From: Agromyces bracchium
GTDB lineage: Bacteria > Actinomycetota > Actinomycetes > Actinomycetales > Microbacteriaceae
Reading direction: 5' to 3'
Assembly (NCBI RefSeq): GCF_009709675.1
Contig: NZ_WMLB01000019.1
Coordinates: 124,001-188,000 of the forward strand
Length of the DNA stretch: 64,000 bases
Every line of letters starts with the position of its first letter. Position 1 is the stretch's first letter. Below are positions 7,826-17,200 of this stretch, one piece after another. The notes under the pieces are model-generated. The model ran no database searches. It had not been told where the DNA came from and was given only the letters and a program-made list of their open reading frames with translations. The position numbers and the translations under genes were made by a program.

Positions 7826-8508
7826 GCGGTCTCCTCCCGGACGCGTCGCGCCGCAGCCGCCCGGCCGTTCGACGCCCCGCGACGGGTCCATGGCATCAGG
7901 AGGCGACCGAGCATCACGCTGAGCGCGTCGAGCCCGAGGGCGAGCACGATCGTGGCGACGATGCCGGTGATGATCTCGACCTGGATGCCGCGCTGGAAGC
8001 CGTCGGTGAAGAGGCTCCCGAGGCTCTGGACCCCGATGACCGCGCCGACGGTGGCGAGGCTCACGGTGCTCACGATCACGACGCGGAGCCCCGACAGCAG
8101 CACCGGTCCGGCGAGCGGCAGCTCGACGCCCCAGAACCTGCCGGTCGCCGAGTAGCCGACGGCGGTCGCCGACTGCCGGATGTCGCGCTCGACGGAATCG
8201 AACGCGTCGGCCGACGTGCGGACGATCACCGCGATGCCGTACAGCGTGAGCGCGATGACGAGGTTCACCGGCGAACGGAGGCTGAGGCCCGTGAAGGCCG
8301 GCAGGGCGATGAACAGCGCGAGCGACGGGATCGCGTAGAGGAGCCCGCAGATGGACAGCAGCACTCCCCTCGACCACCGGTAGCGGTGGGCGAGCCAGCC
8401 GATCGGCACCGAGATCACGAAGCTCAGTATGATCGCCGGCACCGACAACGCGAGGTGGACGAGCATGAGCTCGCCGACGAGGTCGAGGTTCGACCACAGC
8501 CAGTTCAC
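7822..8508 (-). CDS. Osmoprotectant ABC transporter permease (first)
   Basis: Second membrane permease of the same importer, 228 residues, about five hydrophobic segments. The GTG start at 8508 begins VNWLWSNLDLVGELMLVH, typical of OpuCB/ProW-like subunits. The coupling loop reads SVERDIRQSATAVGYSATGR. It overlaps the upstream ATPase gene and the downstream permease gene by 4 nt each. The C-terminal tail is basic. Confidence 0.9.
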   Translation of the reverse strand: MNWLWSNLDLVGELMLVHLALSVPAIILSFVISVPIGWLAHRYRWSRGVLLSICGLLYAIPSLALFIALPAFTGLSLRSPVNLVIALTLYGIAVIVRTSADAFDSVERDIRQSATAVGYSATGRFWGVELPLAGPVLLSGLRVVIVSTVSLATVGAVIGVQSLGSLFTDGFQRGIQVEIITGIVATIVLALGLDALSVMLGRLLMPWTRRGASNGRAAAARRVREETA

Positions 8509-9317
8509 GAGGCCAGGACTCCCGCCGCGCGGCCGTCCGCGTCGACGACGACCCGACGCCCGTCGACCTCGGTCACGTGCAGCGCCCGCTTGCCGCGGTC
8601 GGCGCCCACGAAGTCGGCGACGAACGCGTCGGCGGGGTGCGCGAGGATCTCCGCAGGCGACGCGGCCTGCGAGATCAGGCCGCCCTGCTGCATGATCACC
8701 ACCTGATCGCCGAGCAGGAACGCCTCGTCGATGTCGTGCGTGACGAAGACGACCGTCTTGCCGAGCTCCTCCTGGAGCCGGAGGAGCTCCTGCTGCAGCT
8801 CGGCCCGCACGATGGGGTCCACGGCGCCGAAGGGCTCGTCCATCAGCAGGATGTTCGGGTCGACCGCGAGGCCCCGGGCGACGCCCACGCGCTGCTGCTG
8901 GCCCCCCGAGAGCTGGGCGGGGTACTTGTCGGCGAGCGATCGGTCGAGTCCGACGGTGTCGAGCAGTTCCAGCGCGTGCGCGTGCGCCGCGCGGCGCGAC
9001 TCGCCGCGGAGCAGGGGCACCGTCGCGACATTGTCGATCACCTTCCGGTGCGGCAGCAGCCCGGAGTTCTGCATGACGTAGCCGATGCCGCGACGGAGCT
9101 TCACCGGATCGACGGTCGCGACATCCGTGCCGTCGATGAGCACCTGCCCGGAGGTCGGGTCGACCATCCGGTTGATCATCCGGAGGAGCGTGGTCTTGCC
9201 CGACCCCGACGACCCGACGAGGACCGTCGTCTTCCGGGGCGGGATGACGATGTCCACATCGTGCACGGCGACCGTGCCGTCGGGGAACTGCTTCGTGACG
9301 CCGCGGAACTCGATCAT
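8505..9317 (-). CDS. Osmoprotectant ABC transporter ATP-binding protein
   Basis: ATPase subunit energising the importer. The start at 9317 (MIEFRGVTKQF) gives 270 residues. Walker A is GSSGSGKTT, the Q-loop region is GYVMQNSGLLPH, the signature is LSGGQQQRV and Walker B is ILLMDEPFGAVD, followed by a FVTHDIDEA switch. OpuCA and ProV proteins usually carry C-terminal CBS domains that sense ionic strength. Here only about 45 residues follow the ATPase core, too short for a CBS pair. First gene of the operon, 103 bp downstream of a TetR regulator on the same strand. Confidence 0.92.
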   Translation of the reverse strand: MIEFRGVTKQFPDGTVAVHDVDIVIPPRKTTVLVGSSGSGKTTLLRMINRMVDPTSGQVLIDGTDVATVDPVKLRRGIGYVMQNSGLLPHRKVIDNVATVPLLRGESRRAAHAHALELLDTVGLDRSLADKYPAQLSGGQQQRVGVARGLAVDPNILLMDEPFGAVDPIVRAELQQELLRLQEELGKTVVFVTHDIDEAFLLGDQVVIMQQGGLISQAASPAEILAHPADAFVADFVGADRGKRALHVTEVDGRRVVVDADGRAAGVLAS

Positions 9318-9338
9318 GCTGCCTCTCCGTCGGTCCAT

Positions 9339-9352
9339 GCGCCGACCGGCGC
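9339..9352. promoter_or_regulatory. Small dyad before the importer operon
   Basis: Inverted repeat GCGCCG-AC-CGGCGC in the 103-bp gap between the TetR gene and the importer ATPase gene. It could be an operator for the adjacent regulator, but such GC-rich dyads also occur by chance in this composition. Confidence 0.25.
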
Positions 9353-9420
9353 CGCAGCTCCCAGCCAAACACCTCGGCCGCGGCGGAGCAACGGGGGGCG
9401 CGCCGGTTCGCCGCGGATGC

Positions 9421-10080
9421 TCAGGCGGCGGGCGCGGCGGCGAGCTGGTCGGCGAGGTGCCGTCCGAGGTAGTCGCGCACGACGCGGTGCGCCTCGTCGA
9501 GGTACCGTGCGTCACCGGCGGCGTCGCGGACGAAGGCCCGGTGGATGAGCGTCGCGCCGATCTCGAGCGCGATGCCGAGCCGCAGGCGCACCTCGGCGTC
9601 GTCGATCACCCCGAAGTCGTGCTCGAGGAGCCGTGCGACGCGGTGCGCGATCTCGGGCTCGCCGTCGAGTTCCGACGCCTCGCGGGGGGCGGCGTAGACC
9701 ACGGCGAAACCCGGCTCGTCGCGATAGAGATCGGCGCACACGTCGAGCGCCAGGTCGATCACGTCCCACCAGGCGGCGAGCTCGGCTCCGTCGACCGCCT
9801 CGGCCAGCCGCTCGCGGAAGCGTCGGACGCTCCGCTCGCGGAGGGCGTGGAGGACGGCGACACGGTCGGGGAAGTACCGGTACACGGTGCCGATCGAGGC
9901 ACCGGCGCGCTCGGCGACCATCTGCGTGGTCAGTCGCTCGAATCCGAGTTCGTCGACGATCTCGGCGGCGGCGTCCAGCAGCGCGTCGAGTCGCTGGGAG
10001 CTGCGTCGCTGCGTGGGCTCGGTTCGCACTGAGCGCCTCCGCCCGTGATCGGCCCCCAGGATCAGGTCGATGTTCGGCAC
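9421..10080 (-). CDS. TetR-family transcriptional regulator
   Basis: One-component repressor. The helix-turn-helix is at about residues 51-70 (TTQMVAERAGASIGTVYRYF), and the C-terminal ligand domain fills the rest of 219 residues. The GTG at 10080 is chosen because AGGAGGA lies just before it and a -10 TAGAGT at 10104-10109 gives a short leader. An alternative GTG at 10029 would give 202 residues. It is upstream of the osmoprotectant importer on the same strand and divergent from the App1-type gene; either could be its target. Confidence 0.85.
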   Translation of the reverse strand: MPNIDLILGADHGRRRSVRTEPTQRRSSQRLDALLDAAAEIVDELGFERLTTQMVAERAGASIGTVYRYFPDRVAVLHALRERSVRRFRERLAEAVDGAELAAWWDVIDLALDVCADLYRDEPGFAVVYAAPREASELDGEPEIAHRVARLLEHDFGVIDDAEVRLRLGIALEIGATLIHRAFVRDAAGDARYLDEAHRVVRDYLGRHLADQLAAAPAA

Positions 10081-10103
10081 GGGTCCTCCTTGTTCGCCGG
10101 ACC

Positions 10104-10109
10104 ACTCTA
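10104..10109 (-). promoter_or_regulatory. -10 element of the TetR gene
   Basis: TAGAGT on the minus strand, predicting a transcript start near 10097 and a leader of about 17 nt that contains AGGAGGA before the GTG at 10080. Confidence 0.4.
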
Positions 10110-10188
10110 CCCGTGTCCGGGCGGAAGTCCCGCCTTCGGGGGGCGGCGGGTTTGGCTTCGGTGCGCGGGTCCATGAAAGACTGGCGTG

Positions 10189-11247
10189 ATGCCGGTGAGT
10201 TCCCCCGACCCGGCCGGTCCCCGGCGTCGGCCGGCCCGGCACGGTGCCGCGCGCGCCGAGGACTGGATCCACGACGTCCGCGAGCGGTGGGCACGGAGCC
10301 GGGGCCACGTCCCCACGGTGGTGCCGTACACCGGCTACGGCTCGACGGAATGGGTGCGCGTGTTCTGCCGCGTGCTGCTGTCGAAGCCGATCCGGCCCGA
10401 CGACACGTCCAAGCGCCGTCGGCAGCGGCGCGAGCAGGGGATCCGCGGCTGGCGGAGCTTCACCAGCGTGCCGGTCGGCGACGTGCCGGTGACCATCGAG
10501 GTCGGCGGCGAGCGGATCGAAGTCCTCGCCGATCGCGGCGGCGTCGTCGACACCAAGATCCCGGTTCGTCTCGAGCCGGGATGGAACCACGTGGTGCTCC
10601 ACACGCACGGCGCCGAGCCGGTCGATGCGCCCATCCGGGTCGTCGGTCCCGACGTCGACTTCGGCATCATCTCCGATGTCGACGACACCGTGATGGTCAC
10701 CGCGCTCCCCCGCCCGTTCGTGGCGGCGTGGAACACGTTCGTCCTCGACGAGCACGCGCGCAGCCCGACGCCTGGCATGGCGGTGCTCTACGAGCGCCTG
10801 GCACGCCGTCATCCGGGCTCCCCGGTGATCTACCTCTCGACCGGCGCATGGAACGTCGCGCCCACGCTCACCCGGTTCCTCTCGCGCAATCTCTACCCCG
10901 CCGGACCGCTGCTGCTCACCGACTGGGGGCCGACCCACGATCGGTGGTTCCGCAGCGGGCGCGAGCACAAGAGCGACAACCTCGATCGCCTCGCCGAGGA
11001 GTTCCCGAACGTCCGCTGGCTGATGATCGGCGACGACGGCCAGCACGACGAGGAGCTCTACGCGGCCTTCGCACGGAATCACCCGGACAACGTCGCGGCG
11101 ATCGCGATCCGCGAGCTCTCCCCCGGCGAGGCCGTCCTCGCGGGCGGTCGCACGAAGTCGGAGCAGCACGGCGCCGAGGTGCCGTGGGTCTCCGCGAGCG
11201 ACGGCGCGACCCTCGCCGACCGGCTCTCCGACGTCGGGATGCTCTGA
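10189..11247 (+). CDS. App1-type phosphatase domain protein
   Basis: Member of the App1 family, whose catalytic domain (first described in yeast phosphatidate phosphatase App1) belongs to the HAD superfamily. From the ATG at 10189 it has 352 residues; a GTG at 10186 is an alternative start. The nucleophile motif DVDDT is at 163-167 after a strand (DFGIIS). The motif VIYLSTGAWN and the late acidic motif MIGDDGQHD complete the HAD active site. The region before 150 forms the family's beta-rich N-terminal part. There is no signal peptide or membrane segment, so it is probably cytosolic. The substrate in bacteria is not established; lipid phosphate is the family-based guess. Confidence 0.85.
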   Translation: MPVSSPDPAGPRRRPARHGAARAEDWIHDVRERWARSRGHVPTVVPYTGYGSTEWVRVFCRVLLSKPIRPDDTSKRRRQRREQGIRGWRSFTSVPVGDVPVTIEVGGERIEVLADRGGVVDTKIPVRLEPGWNHVVLHTHGAEPVDAPIRVVGPDVDFGIISDVDDTVMVTALPRPFVAAWNTFVLDEHARSPTPGMAVLYERLARRHPGSPVIYLSTGAWNVAPTLTRFLSRNLYPAGPLLLTDWGPTHDRWFRSGREHKSDNLDRLAEEFPNVRWLMIGDDGQHDEELYAAFARNHPDNVAAIAIRELSPGEAVLAGGRTKSEQHGAEVPWVSASDGATLADRLSDVGML

Positions 11248-11275
11248 GGACGCGCCGACGCGCGAATCACTCCGC

Positions 11276-11292
11276 GGTCGGCCCGGCCGACC
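11276..11292. terminator. Possible hairpin between convergent app1-like gene and pyrD
   Basis: GGTCGG paired with CCGACC around a 5-nt loop in the 87-bp gap between two convergent stops. No U-tract; weak evidence. Confidence 0.3.
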
Positions 11293-11334
11293 CGTTCGCC
11301 CCCGCGATCGGGTCCGCGCCCGGTCCGGCGCGGT

Positions 11335-12390
11335 TCAGGCGACGGATGCCGCGGCGCGACGCTCGCGACGGATCCGCTCGAGCCCACGGTTGACCTCGCG
11401 CGCCCACAGCGGTCCGCGGTAGATGAACCCGGTGTACCCCTGGACGAGCGTCGCACCCGCGTCGAGCCGCTCCTGCACGTCCTCCGCGGTCTCGATGCCG
11501 CCCACCGAGACGACGCAGAGATCGGCCGGCACCTGCTCGCGGATGAGCTTCAGCACCACGAGCGAGCGCGCGGCCAGCGGCGCACCGGACAGCCCGCCGG
11601 CTCCGATCGCCTCGACCTCGGCGGCCGGCGTGACGAGCCCGGCACGCGAGATCGTGGTGTTCGTGGCGATGATGCCGTCGAGGCCGAGCCGGACGACGAG
11701 TTCGCAAATGCGCACGACCTCCGCGTCCTCGAGGTCGGGCGCGATCTTCACGAGGAGCGGCGTCCGGCCCGCCGCCGCGCGGACGGCCTCGAGCAGGGGC
11801 GCGAGCGCGTCGAGTTCCTGCAGGCCGCGCAGGCCCGGCGTGTTCGGCGAGCTGACGTTCACGACGAGGTAGTCGGCGTGCGGCGCGAGCACCTTCGTGC
11901 TTCGCACATAGTCCTCGGTCGCGTTCTCGACCGGCGTCACCCGGCTCTTGCCGATGTTGACGCCGAGCACGGGACGGTGCCGACGGCGCGACAGACGCGA
12001 GACCCGGCCGGCCGCGGCATCCGCACCGCCGTTGTTGAAGCCCATGCGGTTGACCAACGCACGGTCAACCACCAGGCGGAACAGCCGCGGGCGCTCGTTG
12101 CCCGGCTGCGCGAGTGCGGTGATCGTGCCGACCTCGACGTGGCCGAAGCCGAGGTTGCCGAGGCCGACCACTGCGAGTGCGTCCTTGTCGAAGCCCGCGG
12201 CGACGCCGAACGGTGACGGGAAGCGCAGGCCGAGCGCCTCGACCGCGAGCGCAGGTGCAGGGCCGGTCGCGCGCTCCACGAGCCGGCCGACCCCGAAGGT
12301 CGGGAGCGCACGGATGACGCGGAACGCGAGGTGGTGGGCGCGCTCGGGGTCCATGCGCGAGAAGCCGAGGGAGAAGAGGAGTCGATACAT
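11335..12390 (-). CDS. pyrD: Dihydroorotate dehydrogenase (quinone), class 2
   Basis: Fourth step of pyrimidine synthesis: oxidises dihydroorotate to orotate with membrane quinone, using FMN. It has 351 residues. The N-terminal MYRLLFSLGFSRMDPERAHH helix is the class 2 membrane-binding element. FMN and substrate motifs follow: FGVAAGFDKD, NRMGFNNGG, VNVSSPNTPGLR and VSVGGIETAEDV. The -10 TAGCCT at 12400-12405 ends 9 nt before the ATG, so any leader is very short. Confidence 0.97.
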   Translation of the reverse strand: MYRLLFSLGFSRMDPERAHHLAFRVIRALPTFGVGRLVERATGPAPALAVEALGLRFPSPFGVAAGFDKDALAVVGLGNLGFGHVEVGTITALAQPGNERPRLFRLVVDRALVNRMGFNNGGADAAAGRVSRLSRRRHRPVLGVNIGKSRVTPVENATEDYVRSTKVLAPHADYLVVNVSSPNTPGLRGLQELDALAPLLEAVRAAAGRTPLLVKIAPDLEDAEVVRICELVVRLGLDGIIATNTTISRAGLVTPAAEVEAIGAGGLSGAPLAARSLVVLKLIREQVPADLCVVSVGGIETAEDVQERLDAGATLVQGYTGFIYRGPLWAREVNRGLERIRRERRAAASVA

Positions 12391-12435
12391 GCCTGGTTCA
12401 GGCTACCGGAGCGGTCTCGGGCCGCCCGACGCCCG

Positions 12436-12909
12436 TCACTCGGCCGGCCTGGCCGGGAGCCGGCCGTGCTCCTCGCGGAGCGCCTCGATCGCCGTCTCGA
12501 AGTCGTCGAGCGACTCGAACGCCTGGTACACGCTCGCGAAGCGCAGGTAGGCGACCTCGTCGAGTTCGCGGAGCGGCGGCAGGATGGCCAGGCCGATGTC
12601 GTTCGCCTCGATCTGCGAGGCGCCCGTCGACCGGATGGTCTCCTCGACCTTCTGCGCGAGCACCGCGAGGTCGGAATCGGTCACGGGCCGCCCCTGGCAG
12701 GCCTTCTTGACGCCCAGCACGACCTTCTCGCGGCTGAACGGCTCGATCACGCCCGATCGCTTGATGACCGCGAGGCTCGCGGTCTCGGTCGTCGAGAAAC
12801 GACGACCGCACTCGGGGCACTGGCGACGGCGGCGGATGGAGAGTCCGTCGTCGCTCGTGCGGGAGTCGATGACGCGCGAATCCGGGTGGCGGCAGAACGG
12901 GCAGTACAT
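12436..12909 (-). CDS. nrdR: Transcriptional repressor NrdR
   Basis: Zinc-finger and ATP-cone repressor of ribonucleotide reductase genes. It has 157 residues. The zinc ribbon cysteines are at 3, 6, 31 and 34 (MYCPFC and QCPECG). The ATP-cone follows from about residue 46 ([16 protein letters not shown]). It lies downstream of hisD on the same strand with 24 nt between; this pairing is not functionally obvious. GGAGC lies just before the ATG. Confidence 0.97.
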   Translation of the reverse strand: MYCPFCRHPDSRVIDSRTSDDGLSIRRRRQCPECGRRFSTTETASLAVIKRSGVIEPFSREKVVLGVKKACQGRPVTDSDLAVLAQKVEETIRSTGASQIEANDIGLAILPPLRELDEVAYLRFASVYQAFESLDDFETAIEALREEHGRLPARPAE

Positions 12910-12933
12910 GGTGCTCCCAGCGTAGCGTCGGGA

Positions 12934-14247
12934 TCAGCGGCGCTCGCCGAAGCGGGCGGTGACCGCCTCGCCGTGCGCCGGGAGGTCCTCCTCCTCGGAC
13001 AGCGTCGCGATGACGGGTGCGACCGCGCGCAACGCGGCCTCGTCGTACCGGACCACCTGCTGCGGGCGCAGGAACGTCGCCGCCGAGAGCCCTGCGGCGT
13101 ACCGCGACTGACCGCCCGTCGGCAGGACGTGGTTCGAACCCGCCGCGTAGTCGCCGAGGCTGACCGGCGAGTACGGGCCGATGAAGATCGCCCCCGCGTT
13201 CTCGATGCGGGCGAGCACGGCGTCGGCGTCGCGAACCTGGATCTCGAGGTGCTCGGCGCCGAACGCGTTCGCGAAGTCGGCCGCCTGCACGAGGTCGTCG
13301 ACGAGCACGACCGCCGACTGCACGCCCTCGAGCGCGGCGCGGATCCGCGCGGAGTGACGGGTCTCGGTCGCGCGGACGACGAGTCGTTCGGCGACGCGCT
13401 CGGCGAACTCGACCGAGTCCGTCACGAGCACGGCGGCGGCGAGTTCGTCGTGCTCGGCCTGGCTGACGAGGTCGGATGCCACGAAGTCGGCGTCGGCCGC
13501 CTCGTCGGCGATCACGAGGATGTCGGTCGGTCCGGCCTCGGCGTCGATGCCCGTGACGCCCTGCACGACGCGCTTCGCGGCCGCGACGAAGACGTTGCCC
13601 GGTCCGGTGACCCGCTGCACGGGCTCGAGGCCGAGGTCGGGCACGCCGTGGGCGAACGCGCCGATGGCGCCCGCGCCGCCCATCGCGTACACCTCGTCGA
13701 TGCCGAGGAGACCGGCGACCCCCGCGATCGTCGGGTGGATCCGCCCGCCGTGGGCCGCCTGGGCGGGCGAGGCGAGGGCGATCGAGCGCACGCCCGCGAC
13801 CTGGGCGGGCACGACGTTCATCACGACGCTCGACGGGTAGACGGCCTTGCCGCCGGGGACGTAGAGCCCCACGCGGCCGACCGGCTGCCACCGCTGCTCG
13901 ACCACGGCGCCCGATGCGAGCACCGTGCGCTCGGGGGCGGGAACCTGCGCGGCGCTCGCGGCGCGCACGCGCTCGATGGTGGACTCGACGGCGCGACGCA
14001 CGTCGGGCCGCAGCGCATCGCGCGCGGCCGCGAGTTCGCCGTGCGCGACGCGCACGGCCGGCGGCCGCACGTGGTCGAACCGCTCGGCCTGGTCGAGCAG
14101 CGCCGCCTGCCCCCGTGCGCGCACGTCGTCGATGAGTGCCCGGGCGGGCTCGAGCGCGGCGGCGACATCGGTCGCCGCGCGCGGGACGAGCGCGAGCAGT
14201 TCGGACGGGGTCGGACGGGTGCCGCGGAGGTCGATCGTGCGTAGCAT
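12934..14247 (-). CDS. hisD: Histidinol dehydrogenase
   Basis: Last two steps of histidine synthesis: histidinol to histidinal to histidine with NAD and zinc. It has 437 residues. Visible motifs include GRVGLYVPGG, GPGNVFVAAAKR, IDAEAGPTDILVIAD and the zinc-ligand region SQAEHDELAAA. It is first of a hisD-nrdR pair, with no other his gene in view. A -10 TAGGCT at 14257-14262 ends 9 nt before the ATG, so any 5' leader is minimal. Confidence 0.97.
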   Translation of the reverse strand: MLRTIDLRGTRPTPSELLALVPRAATDVAAALEPARALIDDVRARGQAALLDQAERFDHVRPPAVRVAHGELAAARDALRPDVRRAVESTIERVRAASAAQVPAPERTVLASGAVVEQRWQPVGRVGLYVPGGKAVYPSSVVMNVVPAQVAGVRSIALASPAQAAHGGRIHPTIAGVAGLLGIDEVYAMGGAGAIGAFAHGVPDLGLEPVQRVTGPGNVFVAAAKRVVQGVTGIDAEAGPTDILVIADEAADADFVASDLVSQAEHDELAAAVLVTDSVEFAERVAERLVVRATETRHSARIRAALEGVQSAVVLVDDLVQAADFANAFGAEHLEIQVRDADAVLARIENAGAIFIGPYSPVSLGDYAAGSNHVLPTGGQSRYAAGLSAATFLRPQQVVRYDEAALRAVAPVIATLSEEEDLPAHGEAVTARFGERR

Positions 14248-14295
14248 GGCCCGCTCAGCCTAGCGAGCCGGGCGGCGGGGTCGCTGGGAGCGACG

Positions 14296-17200
14296 TCACG
14301 TGAGGCAGTTCGGCCCGAGCAGGCTCTTCAGCTCGCCGTAGAAGTCGGCGCTCACCGCGACCGGGTACGGCAGTTCGAACACGCGCGCGGTCCGGCCCTT
14401 CGTGAGCTTCAACCGCACCTCGGTGTCGCCGCGGTGGCGGATGAGCACATCGCCGAGCGCCGTGATCGTGTCGGTGGTCGCCCGCACGTCGGGCAGCGAG
14501 ATCACGACCGGCCCGGAGCCGTCGTCGGTGCCGACCTCGGGCTCGAACACGCTGTAGGCGTGCAGGTTCATGCCGTCGTCGCGCATGCTGACCCGACCGC
14601 GGACGACGACGATCGAGTCGCCCTTCAGCGCCGGTGCGAACTCCTGGTACGCCTTGCCCATGAACATGACGGTGATCTCGCCCGAGAAGTCCTCGACCTG
14701 GATCATGCCGTACTGGTTGCCGGATTGGCGGGCCACCCGGTGCTGGACGCTCGTGACGAGACCGGCGATCGTGGCGACGTCGCCGTCCTGCGTGGCATCC
14801 GAGCTCATCAGGTCGGTGATCGTCGTCGAGGCGTGCTTCGCGAGCGTCGCCTCGAGGCCGGCGAGCGGGTGATCGGACACGTACAGCCCGAGCATCTCCC
14901 GCTCGAACGCGAGCTTGTCGCGCTTGGCCCACTCCGGCCGATCGGGCACGGGCGAGGGCGCGGCCTCCTTCTCGTGGTCCTCGAACAGGCTGTCGAAGTC
15001 GAACCCGACGTCGCCGTTCTCCTCGGCGCGCTTCTCCTTGACCGCGGCCTCGACCGCGCCCTCGTGGATCTCGACGAGCGCGCGACGCGTGTGCCCGAGC
15101 GAGTCGAAGGCACCGGCCTTCACGAGGGACTCGACCGTGCGCTTGTTCGCGACCTGCGTCGGCACCTTCTTCAGGAAGTCGTGGAAGCTCTCGAAGGCGC
15201 CCTTCGCGTCGCGGGCCGCGCGGATCGCATCGACCACGTTGAAGCCGACGTTGCGGACCGCGCCGAGTCCGAAGCGGATGTCGTCGCCGACGGCGGCGAA
15301 GAACCCGATCGACTCGTTCACATCGGGCGGGAGGACCTTGATGCCCATGCGCCGGCACTCGTTGAGGTAGAGCGCGAGCTTGTCGCGCGCGTCGCCGACG
15401 CTCGTGAGGAGGGCCGCCATGTACTCGGCCGGATAGTGCGCCTTGAGGTAGGCCGTCCAGTAGCTGAGCACGCCGTAGGCCGCCGAGTGCGCCTTGTTGA
15501 ACGCGTAGTCGGAGAACGGGAGCAGGATCTCCCAGAGCTTCTGGATCGCGGCATCCGAGTAGCCGTTGGCCTTCATTCCACCCGAGAAGCCCTCGTACTG
15601 CTTGTCGAGCTCCGACTTCTTCTTCTTGCCCATCGCGCGACGCAGGATGTCGGCCTGGCCCAGTGAGAAGCCCGCGACGCGCTGCGCGATCGCCATGACC
15701 TGCTCCTGGTAGATGATGAGGCCGTAGCTGGTGTCGAGGATGTCCTTCAGCGACTCCTCGAACTCGGGGTGGATCGGCGTGATCTCCTGCAGCCCGTTCT
15801 TGCGGAGCGCGTAGTTCGTGTGCGAGTTCGCACCCATCGGGCCCGGGCGGTAGAGCGCGATGACGGCCGAGATGTCCTCGAAGTTGTCGGGCTTCATCTG
15901 CCGCAGCAGCGAGCGCATCGGGCCGCCGTCGAGCTGGAAGACGCCGAGCGTGTCGCCCCGGGAGAGGAGCGCATACGCCTCGGGGTCGTCGAGCGCCAGG
16001 TCTTCGAGCACCGGACGGAAGCCCCGGTTCGCCTCGATGTTGTCGAGCGCGTCGTCGATGATCGTGAGGTTCCTGAGGCCCAGGAAGTCCATCTTGATGA
16101 GGCCGAGCGACTCGCACGCGGGGTAGTCGAACTGCGTGACGATCTGGCCGTCCTGTTCCCGCTTCATGATCGGGATGATGTCGATGAGCGGCTCGCTCGA
16201 CATGATGACGCCTGCGGCGTGCACGCCCCACTGGCGCTTGAGGTTCTCGAGCCCGAGGGCCGTCTCGAAGACGGTCTTCGCCTCGGCGTCCGTCTCGATG
16301 AGGGCACGGATGTCTCCGGCCTCCTTGTAGCGCGGGTGGTCCCTGTCGAGGATGCCCGAGAGCGGGATGTCCTTGCCCATGACCGCGGGCGGCATCGCCT
16401 TGGTGAGCTTCTCGCCCATGCCGAACGGGAAGCCGAGCACGCGCGAGGAGTCCTTCAGCGCCTGCTTGGCCTTGATCGTGCCGTACGTGACGATCTGGGC
16501 GACGCGCTCGTCGCCGTACTTCTCGGTGACGTACTTGATGACCTCGCCGCGGCGACGCTCGTCGAAGTCGACGTCGAAGTCGGGCATCGAGACGCGGTCG
16601 GGGTTCAGGAACCGCTCGAAGATGAGCCCGTGCTGGAGCGGATCGAGGTCGGTGATCTTCATCGCGTACGCCGCCATCGAACCCGCGCCCGAGCCACGGC
16701 CCGGGCCCACGCGGATGCCGTTGTCCTTCGACCAGTTGATGAAGTCGGCGACCACGAGGAAGTAGCCCGGGAAGCCCATCTGGGAGATGACGCCGACCTC
16801 GTAGTCGGCCTGCTTCCGCACCTCGTCGGGGATGCCGCCCGGGTAGCGGTCGTGCAGGCCCTTCTCGACCTCCTTGACGAACCAGCTCTGCTCGTCCTCG
16901 CCGGCGGGCACTGGGTAGCGCGGCATGTAGTTCGCGCTCGTGTTGAACTGCACGTCGCAGCGCTCGGCGATGAGCAGCGTGTTGTCGCACGCCTCGGGGT
17001 GGTCGCGGAACAGGTGCCGCATCTCGGCCGCGGACTTCAGGTAGAACTCGTCGGCGTCGAACTTGAACCGGTTCGGGTCGTCGAGCGTCGAGCCCGACTG
17101 CACGCAGAGCAGCGCCGCGTGGCTCTTGGCGTCGTGCGCGTGCGTGTAGTGGAGGTCGTTCGTGGCGACGAGCGGCAGGTCGAGCTCCTTGGCGAGCCGG

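Noticed and set aside
13130..13150. TTCGAA-containing stretch resembling a tRNA T-arm
   Set aside because: It lies inside hisD, in frame with conserved protein sequence, and has no matching acceptor or anticodon stems.
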